A stretch of DNA of 64,000 nucleotides. It comes from Lyophyllum atratum. Its lineage: Eukaryota; Basidiomycota; Agaricomycetes; Agaricales; Lyophyllaceae. Below the pieces are notes generated by a model that did no database searches, was not told the DNA's origin, and worked only from the letters and a program-made list of their open reading frames with translations. The position numbers and the translations under genes were made by a program. Positions 45,601 to 51,563 of the stretch are shown here, in pieces; position 1 is the stretch's first letter, and each line of letters begins with the position of its first letter. The stretch spans positions 806,001 through 870,000 of the forward strand of contig JACGCN010000020.1 in assembly GCA_014905825.1 (NCBI GenBank). Direction: 5' to 3'.

Positions 45601-47071
45601 CCAAAACCACCAAAGGTGGCAAATCGCGCGCGAGTCTGGGTCGTACAGAACCTTACGCCCTCAGACTGATTGAAATGTGCGTATGTTTCAAGTCAAATGT
45701 GATGTCGGGGCTGACACGTAATGCAGAGGAAACGAGGACCAGGCATGCTTTCTTCTCATCCAGTATTCCAAAGTCCTGATCAGTCATGGAAGTTTCAACC
45801 AACGTCCTACGCGGCCTATCGCTGGAAGGCCTTCGTAGATGCCATCAGCGCAAAATATCCTGACCTGGAGTTCATTGCAACGACTCTGCCGTCGACAGCC
45901 CTCGATCCCGTGTACAAGAAAAGTAACCGGGGCAAACTTGATCATGAGATTTGCGTTTACTCATCTAGTCTGCCAATCTTAGTCGACTTCCACATGTACA
46001 ATTCGCCGTCTTGGTTTACAACCAACGCCTTCATGTTTGATGACTACCCAAGGAACGGAAGTTTGTTCTTTGTAGGTGAGGAGCTGGGTAGCCTTTCAGT
46101 CTAGACCGACTTACTGAATCGGGGGAAATAACGTAGGAGAGTATGCAGGTACGCACATTGCATCTTTCATAAATCTGACGTCTATTTATGCCTTCCCCTG
46201 ACCAGTGACCTCCACAAATGACAGCAGTGCTCTCGGCGATATTCCAAGTGGACGCCTAGCTTATCCAACTCTTCAGGGCGCTGCTGCTGAGGCGGCCTTT
46301 ATGACTGGCTTGGAAAGAAATTCGGACGTAGTTTTCGCCTCAGCCTGTCAGTGCTGTTGCTTATCTTGATTTCGGAGTCGCTAATCTCCATCATTTCCCA
46401 GATGCGCCAAGGTAAATTTCCAAATGGTGGAATGGATGATGGAAATGACGATCTTCTTCCCTGTCTTGTGCAGCTTTCAACATATCAGAAACTATCAGTG
46501 GACACCTGATATCATAACATATGACGCCAGTCATGTTGTCAAATCCACTTCATACTATGTTCAACAGGTTTGTCTTATTTTGATCACAATACTCAGCGTT
46601 CTGATCATCTGCCCATTCAGATGTTTAGCTTAAACCGTGGAACCCATGTACTGAAGACCTCGCCGGCTTCAACTGCGGGTTCTGAGCCCTTATTCTGGGT
46701 GGCTAGTTACAGCAATGAGACGAGTGCTGTCTTCCTGAAGGTGCGATAACGTAGTTCGATCAAGCGAAGATCTACCGACTTACATCGCTTGTACGGATCA
46801 GGTGTCCAACACGGGCACGACAGACCTTGTCGCAAATATCTTTTTAGACTTTCCGATTACTGGCTTCGGAACTGCCACCTCGATCAGCTCCCCTGGCCTC
46901 AGCCCTATATCAGGCGTATTCAATGTGTCGAACACCATCGAGGAGCCTGAACTGATTATCCCTATTGCATCCAGTTTTGCCATTCCCCATCCGGATAGGT
47001 TCAACTACACCTTCCCTGCGACAAGTGTGACCGTGATCACCCTGCATACTCCCAGTTTGGGGAGTTTATGA
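15660..47071 (+). CDS. alpha-L-arabinofuranosidase GH51, split by a 28.3-kb intron
   Basis: Secreted GH51 enzyme that releases arabinose from arabinan and arabinoxylan. The 5' exons (15660-15818, a 14-nt exon near 15885, a 20-nt exon near 15953, and 16025-16079) encode a signal peptide, then LTANVSHAIPPTLYGYMWE, DINHSGDGGLYAELLQNRAFQAVIPGTQN. The next exon starts at 44421 with LNAWQPYNGAFLSV and continues FENTGYWGIKIQEGWTYKG, IWRFPGGNNLEG, LLEYLNWAEDLEAEPILGVW, the acid/base motif EIGNED, VDFHMYNSPSWF, and the nucleophile motif FFVGEYAV. The end is VITLHTPSLGSL at 47071. Donor GTACGC at 16080 and acceptor CCTAG at 44420 keep the frame (GC|G gives Ala). All other introns are about 50-70 nt. 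The coding sequence looks intact; whether the giant intron is spliced is unknown. Confidence 0.88.
16080..16597. other. left edge of insertion, non-coding
   Basis: Runs from the GH51 donor site to the stop of the minus-strand kinase-like gene. I see no gene, no clear terminal inverted repeat and no target-site duplication. The junction between the original short intron and inserted DNA must lie here. Confidence 0.5.
16598..17943 (-). CDS. agaricomycete protein kinase-like protein
   Basis: Protein kinase-fold gene of an expanded agaricomycete family. From the ATG at 17943 (MGSASTPQEVARIPYD) it has a family-type leader with HYQFLKDHGYTLRPRYHPEWV, then SSVILKRVN (candidate VAIK-like Lys), FLLF-type helix GLLFMHENHVVHG joined over an intron to DCKYNNIM (HGDCKYNN in place of HRDLKPEN), YLLDFDLS (DFG replaced by DFD), and GGDKTVPEF. 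The C-terminus is FEFMRGLISEMTDEDPQKRPTMNEVVSRF followed by STRKLRSLVV. HRD and DFG are both altered, so catalytic activity is doubtful. Lies on the opposite strand inside the GH51 giant intron. Confidence 0.85.
17944..18338. other. divergent kinase promoter region
   Basis: Between the divergent starts of the minus-strand kinase-like gene and kinase A. A TATA-like stretch (TTTATATATA) sits about 70 bp before the kinase A ATG. No other gene seen. Confidence 0.5.
18264..18273 (+). promoter_or_regulatory. TATA-like box of kinase A
   Basis: TTTATATATA about 66 bp upstream of the ATG at 18339, a reasonable spacing for a short leader. Confidence 0.4.
18339..20820 (+). CDS. TKL-like serine/threonine or tyrosine protein kinase A
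   Basis: Multi-exon kinase with a roughly 330-residue N-terminal helical region (for example EEECRTAADEV and LRRLEELETDLRAANLL), then the kinase domain from about 19615. Motifs: GGQLAGGAFSRIYKG (Gly-rich loop), VCLKVVK (catalytic Lys), HPNLLPFYGVYRF, HGDLKGLNILV (catalytic loop, HGD rather than HRD, Asp and Asn present), VADFGISG (DFG), ARFLAPEILRP (APE), DIYAWACVAYQILAGKRPF, and CWSTERAQRPTVDEVVSRL. All core catalytic residues are present, so it is probably active. It ends RTSDPFA at 20820. I could not resolve the splice around 19110-19160 cleanly in frame, so a small lesion or non-obvious intron there is possible. Family type is common in agaricomycetes as fast-expanding clusters. Confidence 0.85.
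20821..22608. other. kinase A-B intergenic region holding a MITE-like element
   Basis: Mostly occupied by the candidate non-autonomous element at about 20883-22515. Outside it are the kinase A 3' region and a short kinase B promoter with a TTTAAATAC box near 22534. Open frames inside, including a Pro-rich one on the minus strand at 21745-22053, have no recognisable product. Confidence 0.6.
20883..22515. mobile_element. candidate non-autonomous (MITE-like) element with about 60-bp inverted ends
   Basis: The left end (20885-20950) and the reverse complement of the right end (about 22450-22515) align over about 60 bp, including GCGAACCCA, CTCTGATGA, GGTTCGCGAACA and CTCTAA at matching spacing. 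The palindromic TTCGCGAA recurs three times near the left end (20885, 20920, 20966) and three times near the right end (22407, 22440, 22472). No transposase is encoded in the 1.6 kb between. I could not find a convincing target-site duplication, so the exact ends are uncertain. Confidence 0.65.
22609..23196 (+). pseudogene. kinase B, 5' half, interrupted by the 20-kb element
   Basis: Sister of kinase A. From the ATG at 22609 the deduced exons give PYGSPALEQGDSVDEL, VYGRLEVDLGNVDPK, IRPLAERLQALFRNKEES, LLACRNSSAQRLLDIFQR and YPTCYELKDVITTGRV, ending DIY where the element begins. It lacks much of the N-terminal region found in kinase A, and a stop follows the first exon unless that exon is spliced after KFAVELS. 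The Gly-rich loop reads GRVGVAVRGCADIY, poorer than in kinase A. The other half lies at 43199-44245. Confidence 0.8.
23189..23196. repeat. left target-site duplication of the 20-kb element
   Basis: CATCTACA, identical to 43199-43206. Flanking bases differ on both sides of both copies, so the duplication is exactly 8 bp. It lies in the kinase B codons for Ile-Tyr. Confidence 0.85.
23197..23640. repeat. left terminal region of the element
   Basis: Starts CAGATACCTGTG and contains AAACACCACTGACA twice (from 23225 and from 23250), matching the inverted AAACACCACTGGCA at the other end. Also holds the tRNA-like sequence described separately. No gene seen. Confidence 0.6.
23430..23505 (-). other. 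tRNA-derived SINE-like or degenerate tRNA sequence
   Basis: On the minus strand a TAGCCTAGTGGTTAA A-box (23483-23497) is followed at a longer than normal distance by a GGGTTCAATCC B-box (23430-23440). The spacing fits a tRNA-derived SINE head or a class II-like relic. I could not fold a complete cloverleaf with a paired acceptor stem. Confidence 0.4.
23641..24125. repeat. left subterminal array of about 65-bp repeats
   Basis: About seven to eight diverged units built around GGTATGGTGA, TATCCTCC and ATGGTGAATTCTC, with a period of 65 bp. The motif ATTATGGTGA matches the reverse complement of the unit in the right array, so the two arrays face each other. Probably transposase-binding sites. 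Confidence 0.75.
24142..27247 (-). CDS. KDZ-type transposase with SWIM-like and Cys-cluster (CxC5/CxC6-type) modules
   Basis: Multi-exon gene reading from the ATG at 27247 to the stop at 24142. Order: disordered Pro/basic N-terminus with KRRRVGVPSR; DLQNFWTYVDLVW; a SWIM-like finger GCYCKRSRRDGVCVH (CxC then CxH); a second Cys/His patch SWKCTKDVQDNCIHI; a large exon with LHLDFTSTCPCG, SCSTCAGRARRFIGP, RILFTHELLDDYTS, RAAWFAYVDLQ and MRCKKCGPIPEDVVWDGV; then the C-terminal catalytic-type region KLTGGILAAWCTHSVCYGF, FIPKGEGRNDVFS, IIYDFACALGPYCL, IDIFHASDHKKC, NSSAAECGNGGIKRIRKSVSYM. The Asp of YDFAC and Glu of SAAE are plausible RNase H-like catalytic residues. I assign it to the KDZ assemblage by these patterns from memory; the subfamily is less certain. 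Confidence 0.82.
27410..28708 (+). CDS. element accessory protein, Pro/Ser-rich with C-terminal coiled coil
   Basis: Divergent from the transposase with 162 bp between the two starts. Three deduced exons: a basic N-terminus (LPRKSPRKYSPSKKA) with a Cys/His cluster RCQRCPDHPLLKECPVH; a Pro/Ser-rich central region; RRFRAEIRDIIER joined over an intron (GTATGT donor at 28264) to CERLSAETNCWLFVAGQHS; and a C-terminal helix with Glu/Ala/Lys heptads (EREKMATEEEAKQVRAELAA) ending AGLLE. I do not recognise a domain. The divergent placement next to the transposase suggests a function in transposition, such as a DNA-binding or assembly partner, but this is inference. Confidence 0.75.
28653..28819 (+). 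repeat. tandem duplication of about 78 bp across the stop of the accessory gene
   Basis: 28653-28730 and 28741-28819 are near-identical, each starting GTGCGTAGCGGAGCGCTACCC and ending CAGCAATATCGGGA. The first copy contains the last codons and stop of the upstream gene; the second is downstream and non-coding. GTAGCGGAGCGCTACC is itself nearly palindromic. Confidence 0.85.
28900..29491 (+). CDS. small Cys-rich element accessory protein
   Basis: Two exons: MAENEAQQSPQPTTE from 28900, then after a short intron DKGKATNPHPISPAGVVIEILG and on to 29491. Contains Cys pairs DCKYCDVATF and MICRACIRGCIQS that could bind zinc, followed by a Gly/Trp-rich stretch with repeated CSGGWHSGGWHWG and an acidic tail. 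About 165-170 residues. No known family recognised. Same orientation as the preceding accessory gene, 191 bp downstream. Confidence 0.65.
29492..29889. other. intergenic, AT-rich low complexity
   Basis: Convergent gap between the Cys-rich gene and the dioxygenase. It has repeated AATCAATG/AATCAACA-type short motifs near 29680-29730. No gene seen. Confidence 0.5.
29890..31473 (-). CDS. TET/JBP-type 2-oxoglutarate/Fe(II) dioxygenase
   Basis: Predicted nucleic-acid base oxygenase of the TET/JBP class, which oxidises 5-methylcytosine or thymine. Exon 1 (31473-31441) gives MFRKILDRLSQ, joined to TRSGISFNPQSFVPYVPSAI. A basic linker (RARLRQSIEARRLAARKKQRR) precedes EYRSVEDFVNMGFRHLKWEGG. The C-terminal double-stranded beta-helix has the iron motif RHVDYANLP (HxD), GLCAITALGNFNPRTGGQL, VIDFPPGATILIPSG, the distal His in SVEHGN, and the 2-oxoglutarate Arg in ETRMSFTQYAAGGLFRYV. 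All iron and cosubstrate residues are therefore present. It stops at 29890. Family assignment rests on this recognisable agaricomycete pattern; the substrate is inference. TET/JBP genes riding on KDZ elements are established. Confidence 0.8.
31474..33024. other. region without a confident gene between dioxygenase and SPT5-like gene
   Basis: After the GC-rich repeats, both strands stay open for stretches near 31867-32128 and 32425-32838. On the minus strand 32585-32685 reads PVNDPAYQAGVINGYRQVE, and on the plus strand the same bases read NYVVDVASLDLPIPVDD. I could not decide which is coding, or find a full exon chain, so no gene is called. Confidence 0.4.
31591..31808. repeat. four dispersed 30-bp GC-rich repeats
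   Basis: ACCGCCGAGGGCCTGTGGGTGAGGCC-type units at 31591, 31669, 31731 and 31779, spaced 78, 62 and 48 bp, upstream of the dioxygenase start. Only the repeat core is conserved, not the spacers. Could be protein-binding sites in the dioxygenase promoter. Confidence 0.75.
33025..35601 (-). CDS. SPT5-like transcription elongation factor (NGN and KOW domains)
   Basis: Relative of Spt5, the RNA polymerase II clamp factor. ATG at 35601 (MDSNGLHPVEVV). An acidic stretch (EVDDESEEDDDDEEL) near 35300 matches the Spt5 N-terminus. An NGN-like domain follows: WAVKSIVGEVSHPGWIVIEA, then PEDVSVWIKK, and a first KOW region SWVRLSRHPYQGDLAYVRE. Further KOW-type segments are LVLGDSVIVANGESQGVFGVV with FRVGDQVKVTIGTLSGSTGWV, and the C-terminal TGKRIKVQIHDTKAVLRDPGF and MGKEFVVMDF. 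It is about 700 residues, shorter than canonical Spt5 and lacking an evident C-terminal repeat domain. Located inside the transposon and probably cargo; similar Spt5-like copies are, as I recall, amplified in agaricomycetes. Confidence 0.78.
35602..37564. other. 2-kb region without a confident gene
   Basis: Between the divergent SPT5-like and basic-region genes. It holds a 28-bp palindrome (35854-35881) and a GC-rich stretch near 35930-36060 with a GGGCTCGAGTCTCC B-box-like motif on the minus strand. Short open frames have no recognisable product. Confidence 0.5.
35854..35881. repeat. 28-bp inverted repeat
   Basis: TGCGTCATCTGAT and its exact reverse complement are separated by two bases (TG). 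Located about 250 bp upstream of the SPT5-like start. Could be an operator-like site or a cruciform. Confidence 0.85.
37565..38258 (+). CDS. small basic-region element protein
   Basis: Start MGRRRKYTDQERKERHREAS at 37565. The exon runs into YREKARLTAAA, then an intron with GTATGT donor and TGTAG acceptor, then SRLAKRNMQDGEGN. The N-terminal 50 residues are strongly basic, like a DNA-binding basic region. The central part has Pro/Ser repeats (LPPSSP five times, encoded by an 18-nt tandem repeat at about 38090-38157), and the C-terminus is acidic (DAEDDEEFLRLLGFV). About 210 residues. No named family recognised. Possible DNA-binding regulator of the element; inference only. Confidence 0.65.
38090..38157 (+). 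repeat. 18-nt tandem coding repeat (LPPSSP)
   Basis: CTTCCTCCATCCTCACCT-type units repeat about four to five times within the basic-region gene, encoding LPPSSP. Likely length-variable. Confidence 0.8.
38259..39070. other. intergenic with a possible upstream exon
   Basis: At 38905-39050 the plus strand reads a convincing coiled coil (VAKLEKTIAVLETNVSNAQS) with an acceptor-like ATTATTGCAG just before it. I could not splice it in frame to the next gene, so it is either an exon of that gene with unclear splicing or a relic. Confidence 0.4.
39101..40721 (+). CDS. acidic and helical element protein of unknown function
   Basis: From MQTRTKNVLEKARSEW at 39101 (an in-frame ATG-less extension to 39071 exists) through an acidic, repeat-bearing region. 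There SVDKALSGGV and SIDKALLGGV, and GEVAGTV/GEVARTV, recur. A very acidic DDEDDEDDDEEDPPSK follows, then an intron near 39873-39935. The C-terminal domain has DVLNSYEKLSEEAQGKKIGTA, ARKEFRRFLQDERKAVSPG, GCPVDAALLDFLIWKVWR and TGPGGALLEKDPEFPKFG, ending DSQIDPNLA. The C-terminal part looks like a folded domain, but I do not recognise it. Likely specific to this class of element. Confidence 0.68.
40722..41477. other. region before the right array, possible small minus-strand gene
   Basis: On the minus strand an exon at 40903-41080 reads CNTSEFWCQHTGAIVQLYD and ends YAPT. It is preceded by a plausible exon reading FNPAPEWLLVLQGLAPTHR (41117-41190) with a GTAAG donor. No start or family could be fixed, so I do not call a gene. 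Confidence 0.35.
41478..43063. repeat. right subterminal array of about 24 65-bp repeats
   Basis: Units of 65 bp: GAGAACATGGTGGGATT, CACCATAACCGTGCGGGTGG, CGGATATTCACCATAATGCAAATAAT. Subtypes alternate (ACTGTGTGG, CCGAGAGGG, CACCGTGGG variants), which suggests higher-order duplication of blocks. In reverse complement the unit carries ATTATGGTGAATATCC as in the left array. Confidence 0.92.
43064..43198. repeat. right terminal region of the element
   Basis: Ends ...CTTCATCACCTACCCC. The reverse complement places AAACACCACTGGCATG at 29 nt from the junction, the same distance as the matching AAACACCACTGACAGG on the left. The outermost bases do not match, so the terminal repeat is imperfect. Confidence 0.65.
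43199..43206. repeat. right target-site duplication of the 20-kb element
   Basis: CATCTACA, exact match to 23189-23196. Confidence 0.85.
43199..44245 (+). pseudogene. kinase B, 3' half
   Basis: Continues kinase B from IYKGTFQGQPVCLKVIK. Motifs: HPNVLPFYGVYRF, APWMENGHVVEYL, HGLGIIHGDMKGQNILV, VADFGISAIFD, ARYQAPELLRP, DIYAWACVACEILAGERPF, CWSTERAQRPTVDEVV. The frame stops at 44245. Compared with kinase A, a 7-nt net insertion after GTGCAACT shifts the frame and removes the C-terminal tail. Separated from its 5' half by 20 kb, it is presumably non-functional. Confidence 0.82.
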
Positions 47072-47488
47072 GCTCATGACGCTTCATCTAGGGTTGCGAT
47101 CGGTTGATACCGTATCGCTAGTGCGAAATTGGGTTCTTGAATTTTGATTCCTCGATTACAGCGGCTACAGCATCTTGTGCATCTATGTACGTGTATCATG
47201 TGAAACATGGCAGAGCACACTGCATTATCTTTCTTCGAGGTTGGCTAGCCCCGCTTCACGTTAGTTCCTCCATATCGCAAGACACAATTCACAAATGGCG
47301 CACCGGAAAATGTACGGAGTTGAGTAATGCCGGTTCTTAGTGAGGTGTTCAGCTGATACTAGGCATGGAAGCTTGCTTACTATGAGACGCTTGTTCGGCC
47401 CTCAGGATGGCCTAGGCGAGTAGCAAATGACGGGGATAAATAGAGGGATGTCCTGAAATTTGAAAGCACCTCTCCTGAAGACCCAAAG
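47072..47488. other. intergenic, GDSL promoter
   Basis: Between GH51 stop and GDSL start, same strand. It contains a TATA-like GATAAATAG about 50 bp before the ATG. No gene seen. Confidence 0.5.
47434..47443 (+). promoter_or_regulatory. TATA-like box of the GDSL gene
   Basis: GGATAAATAG about 46-55 bp upstream of the ATG at 47489. Confidence 0.45.
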
Positions 47489-48746
47489 ATGCGCTACACT
47501 GCGGTATTCGTTCTCGTAGCGATTTCTATTGCTTCTGCGGCCGTCGTGCAGAGAGAGTCGTTGCAAGAGGTCCATCTGGCTGTGAAGCCGAAGTGTGGAA
47601 CACTGGGGGGAGCCCCTGCAGATGTCAACGCTGGTCTGCCGCCCCTAAACACCTTCAAGACGATCGTGTCGTTTGGTGTACGTGCTTGACTGGATATATT
47701 GATAATATATTCCGACGGGATCTGTTCAGGACGCTTATTCAGACGGTGGTGTACAAGATGGATCTCCCCTGCAGCCGGCCATTTTGCTTCCGCCGAACCC
47801 TATGGCTGGTGGACGAATGAGCAACGGTCCAGTCTGGGTCGAAAACCTGGCCAAGAGTGTCGGTGCTACAGTTAAAGACTATGCGGTATGTTGACAGAAT
47901 GCTTAGGCGCCTTACCTCACTGAGTTAAGGATTGCCGTAGGCTGCCGAGGCAGTTGTAGATGCTTCTCAGTATCCTGGCAAAAACTTTGGGAACGCACGC
48001 GATTTTATCGGTCAATGTGGGTTTCAATAAGTGCTCGTCTCTGCGTGATCTAATCGCAACATCTCGGGTCTAGTAAACATGTTTATCGGTCAATCCACCA
48101 CATACGATCCCGATACTACCCTTTATACTATTTTCTTTGGCATCAAGTAAGCTTCCTTTGCCAGTAATCCAGCTGTCCCCTCCATCTAACGCACCATGAC
48201 AGTGATTTTGAAGAGGGCGCAGGTATGGTGACATAACATGCGTTTAACCTGAACTTACAACTGGAATATTTGATAGATCTTGATATGGTCGCGCAGAACA
48301 TTGCATACAACATCCTCGTTGCCTCCTCTTCTCCCGTCTTCGCACGTAACATCCTGATTGTGGACAACTACGGTCGGGGGACAAAGACCGCCCAAGGAGA
48401 GGCTTTCAAACAGCAGGTCTTCTCCGAGTTACAATCTCTACGTGGATTAGGACTCAACATAGGCTATGTGGACCTTTCAAATGTTTGGACCGGAGTTCTG
48501 GGCTCAACTCCAGGGTACAAGGCTTTCGGGTACACAAACCCTGGAGCGTGCACAGTGAACAGCGAAACCACTGTCGGCGCCTGTACAGACCCCGACCACT
48601 CATTCTACTGGATTCCAGGGTAAGGCGTTCAGTTTTGGATCTCGATTTGCGATGCTCACCACTGTTATAGAACACCATCTGCAGCTACTCACCGTATTAT
48701 GGCGGATTACGTGAACGCCGTGCTGACACAGTGCACGACTTCATGA
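47489..48746 (+). CDS. secreted GDSL/SGNH hydrolase-like protein (CE16-like), nucleophile Ser replaced
   Basis: Signal peptide MRYTAVFVLVAISIASA, then LNTFKTIVSFGDAYSDGG across an intron: the block I GDS motif reads GDA. Then GGRMSNGPVWVENLA (block II region), FFGINDFEEGA (GxND, block III), and DPDHSFYWIPGTPSAATHRIMADYV (block V Asp and His present). It ends VLTQCTTS at 48746. Length of about 300 residues fits fungal GDSL esterases that remove acetyl groups from plant polysaccharides. With Ala at the nucleophile it may be inactive or use another residue (the Ser two positions later is unlikely to substitute). Same strand just after GH51. Confidence 0.85.
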
Positions 48747-48942
48747 TACAGATTATTTTTATATATGAGACGCGCAATTTTGTATGTAACGTTAGCAAGC
48801 AACGCGGTAGAAATGAATATTCAAGTCTTCACGACCCATCGCGGTACATTTATGCAGTCACGGTTGCGTACTGTCACATGTGACGCGACGCGTTGAACAG
48901 GCTCAACAACTCTCCCTCCATCTTCCATCTAGTGGTGCAGCA

Positions 48943-51031
48943 ATGACAGAGACACGACGGGAAATTCCACCAAATCCTCCTAGATGGCAACCAAGCTCAG
49001 ATCCAACATCAATAAATGTTCCTGGGCTCGACGCTTCAGCCCCAGTGCTCGACCAAATCGAGCAGATGGAGCAACTGATTACTCTGAAGCTGCAGGTCAG
49101 AAGCTTCGAGGGGCAATCCGAGAAGGAGCTAATCAAAATCGGTTAGAATATTGACGAAAATTTCTCCAAAATACATCATGTGTTGGCGAACAAGGTTTTA
49201 CCTGCGCTCAAACGATATGCGGTAACTACGGAGCCTGTGAGGGAGGCCGCAAAAGTGCGTCAATCATCCACTACGTGAACCAATAATGCCATGTTCTCAT
49301 TGGTTCCCTTAGTTCTGGACATCTTTCTATGAGCAGGCCGCACAAATCCGAATACCAAGTTACGATGACTACTCGACGGTGAACGAAGAGTCCGAGCAAC
49401 CAGAGATAGCTTCGGAAACTACACAGGATCAATCTACTCCCCAAGTTGACGCTTCTCAATCCCATGTCTACGAGCCTAGTATAACATCGACAAATGGATC
49501 GTTTATGCCTGGGCATGGTGCATTCTCCTCCACTCCAGCAACGGCACGGGTCACAAAATTCGCAGATGATTCTGTAGCGGACGGTTATGACGATCCTTCA
49601 TGGACTGCCTCATTAGATTCCCCTCTAGTGCAAATGGGCCGAGATTTCCAAAAGTCCTCTGTGGAGGACGAAAGCATCTTAGGGCCGTCGACATCAAGCT
49701 ATCAACCATCCTTGCGTTTAGATGAACCGACACCTAATCCCAGGCGAGGAAATTACGATATTCCACCCCGCAGTGACAAGGGCAAATCGAAAGACATGAG
49801 CGGACCTTTGCTACGCAATGTTTTACGCCATAATCTTTACCCGTCTGACGCGTCGGCAACGGGCGCAAGCTCTGCAAACGTTTCGCCCCTCAAATATCGC
49901 GGGAAACCCAAAACACCAGTGCCCAAGAAATACAATCCATTCCTATCCCCCGACAAAGATCCAGCCAATTGGGATGGTGTAGTCGACCTCCGAGACCCTT
50001 TAGCAACGACACCTCAACGTTATCGAAGGGGGCAGTCTTCTTCACGCCGTGGTCATGCCACTCCTGCTCAAGAATCCGACGATGATGACTCTTTCGATGG
50101 CTTGCCTCCAGGCATGTCACCTCCCGTCATGATGTCGCCTGCCCGTCCACCACGTTCCTTGGCTGAACTTGGCCTTTTGAAGCTGGGCCAAACTCCAACA
50201 AAGGAGGCCTCAGCGAGAATAACACGCGACCTGGTGAGAGACATCCAATACAGGAGCGGCAACGCCACACGCGATGGTTATCTACACAGCAGAGTTGAAT
50301 CCACTCTAAGCACAATGCCCACACCGCCCTCGCTTTCACGCTATAACCGTTATGGCATGGATACTAGTGATAGCATTGTCATTGATTCAAGCCTAGAGAG
50401 CATGATGCACAGAGTCGGGCTCAACGTACCTTCCACGGTCGGAACCGCCTCCACTCCTGGGCTACGTCTGCGCTCGCACAAGGCGGCTGAGCAGCCCCTC
50501 AATATCCTTTCAACTCGTCCGCATCACGCAATTGCCGACGGACCAATTACTCCTGTTCATAGGCATGAACAACTGGACATTGATTCTGACTCGGACTCAA
50601 TGGACGACATGGGCAACACCGCCCACCCAGGTGTTCCATTCATGTTAACAACATCCGCTAGCGGCCGCGAGGACTCGGATGATTCTTTCGGTTCTTCCAA
50701 TCATTCTGGCGATTCCTTGGCCGATGAGGACGCCAACCTAGCACCCGTCCAACCATTTGCCGTTGGCGCTCAGGATGATGGTTTCGATGACTCATTTGAT
50801 GACGACTCTTTCGATGGGTTCGGTGGGGAGGTGCCGGAAGAGACGCTATTTGGTGTTCCACCTAGCCAGCGTCAGAGTCAGCAGCGTGGAGCCCATTTAG
50901 GGGATGGTTTGCAATTGCGGGGAGAAGATTTACTGCAGGACACAATTGGCATTGGTGCGCAAATTGTTATGAGCGGGCGAATTGAGGAGAGTCCGACGCC
51001 AGCTGCATGGGCTGGTGGTTCTCGTCATTAG
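48943..51031 (+). CDS. ASK1: DASH complex subunit Ask1
   Basis: Kinetochore DASH/Dam1 ring component that couples chromosomes to spindle microtubules. The N-terminal domain is SINVPGLDASAPVLDQIEQ, EQLITLKLQ, then after an intron IDENFSKIHHVLANKVLPA and KRYAVTTEPVREAAK, then FWTSFYEQAAQIRIPSYDDY. This is the conserved Ask1 core. The rest is a long disordered tail with clusters of Asp/Ser (DDDDSFDGLPPG, DDSFDDDSFDGFGG) and Ser/Thr-Pro sites, typical for Ask1, which is regulated by Cdk1 phosphorylation. About 650 residues, larger than the yeast protein, as usual in basidiomycetes. Confidence 0.92.
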
Positions 51032-51271
51032 TACTTGGGTCCCACGGCAACCGGATTCGCGGTTACATATGTTCTCCTCTGGATTATCCATGGGTCTATT
51101 GTATAAGAAGTGTACGGCCAATAGGTCACCATACGGAAACAGTAACGTATCCGATTTCCAGAAAAACGACCCTATCCTATCTATGCCTAGGATTCAGGAA
51201 TATTGTGGGGGTAATATCGGAGTTGTTGAGTATGCAAAAATTGTAACAGCCGTGATGATTACAACCAGTAC

Positions 51272-51364
51272 CGACGCCAGCAGGATTTGAACCTGCGCCC
51301 TCAAAGAGGAACAGATGAATTCGTAAGTTCGAATCTGTCGCCGTAACCACTTGGCTATAGCGCC
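51272..51364 (-). tRNA. tRNA-Ser(CGA) with an 11-nt intron
   Basis: Acceptor GGCGCTA pairs throughout with TGGCGTC (two G-T pairs). The A-box is TAGCCAAGTGGTTA and the T-arm GCAGGTTCAAATCCTGC. The anticodon stem ACAGA/TCTGT encloses TTCGAA, an 11-nt intron CTTACGAATTC, then A, giving anticodon CGA with the intron after position 37. A long variable arm CCTC-TTT-GAGG and discriminator G are serine-type. It sits between the convergent ASK1 and dynactin genes. Confidence 0.93.
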
Positions 51365-51563
51365 TTACTATCGACAAAACGTTCCTCATGTAGCGAATGC
51401 ACATTCGTTGGTCAAGAATAAGGGCGAACCATAAGTGAAAGATACATATGGATGTAGAGTAATTGGTATGGGTGTCTAGGTCGAGGAATACATTATGCTG
51501 GGTATAACCTTCTCAAGAATGGAATAAACATGATTCAAAAGCTAAAGAAAACGGAGAAAACCA

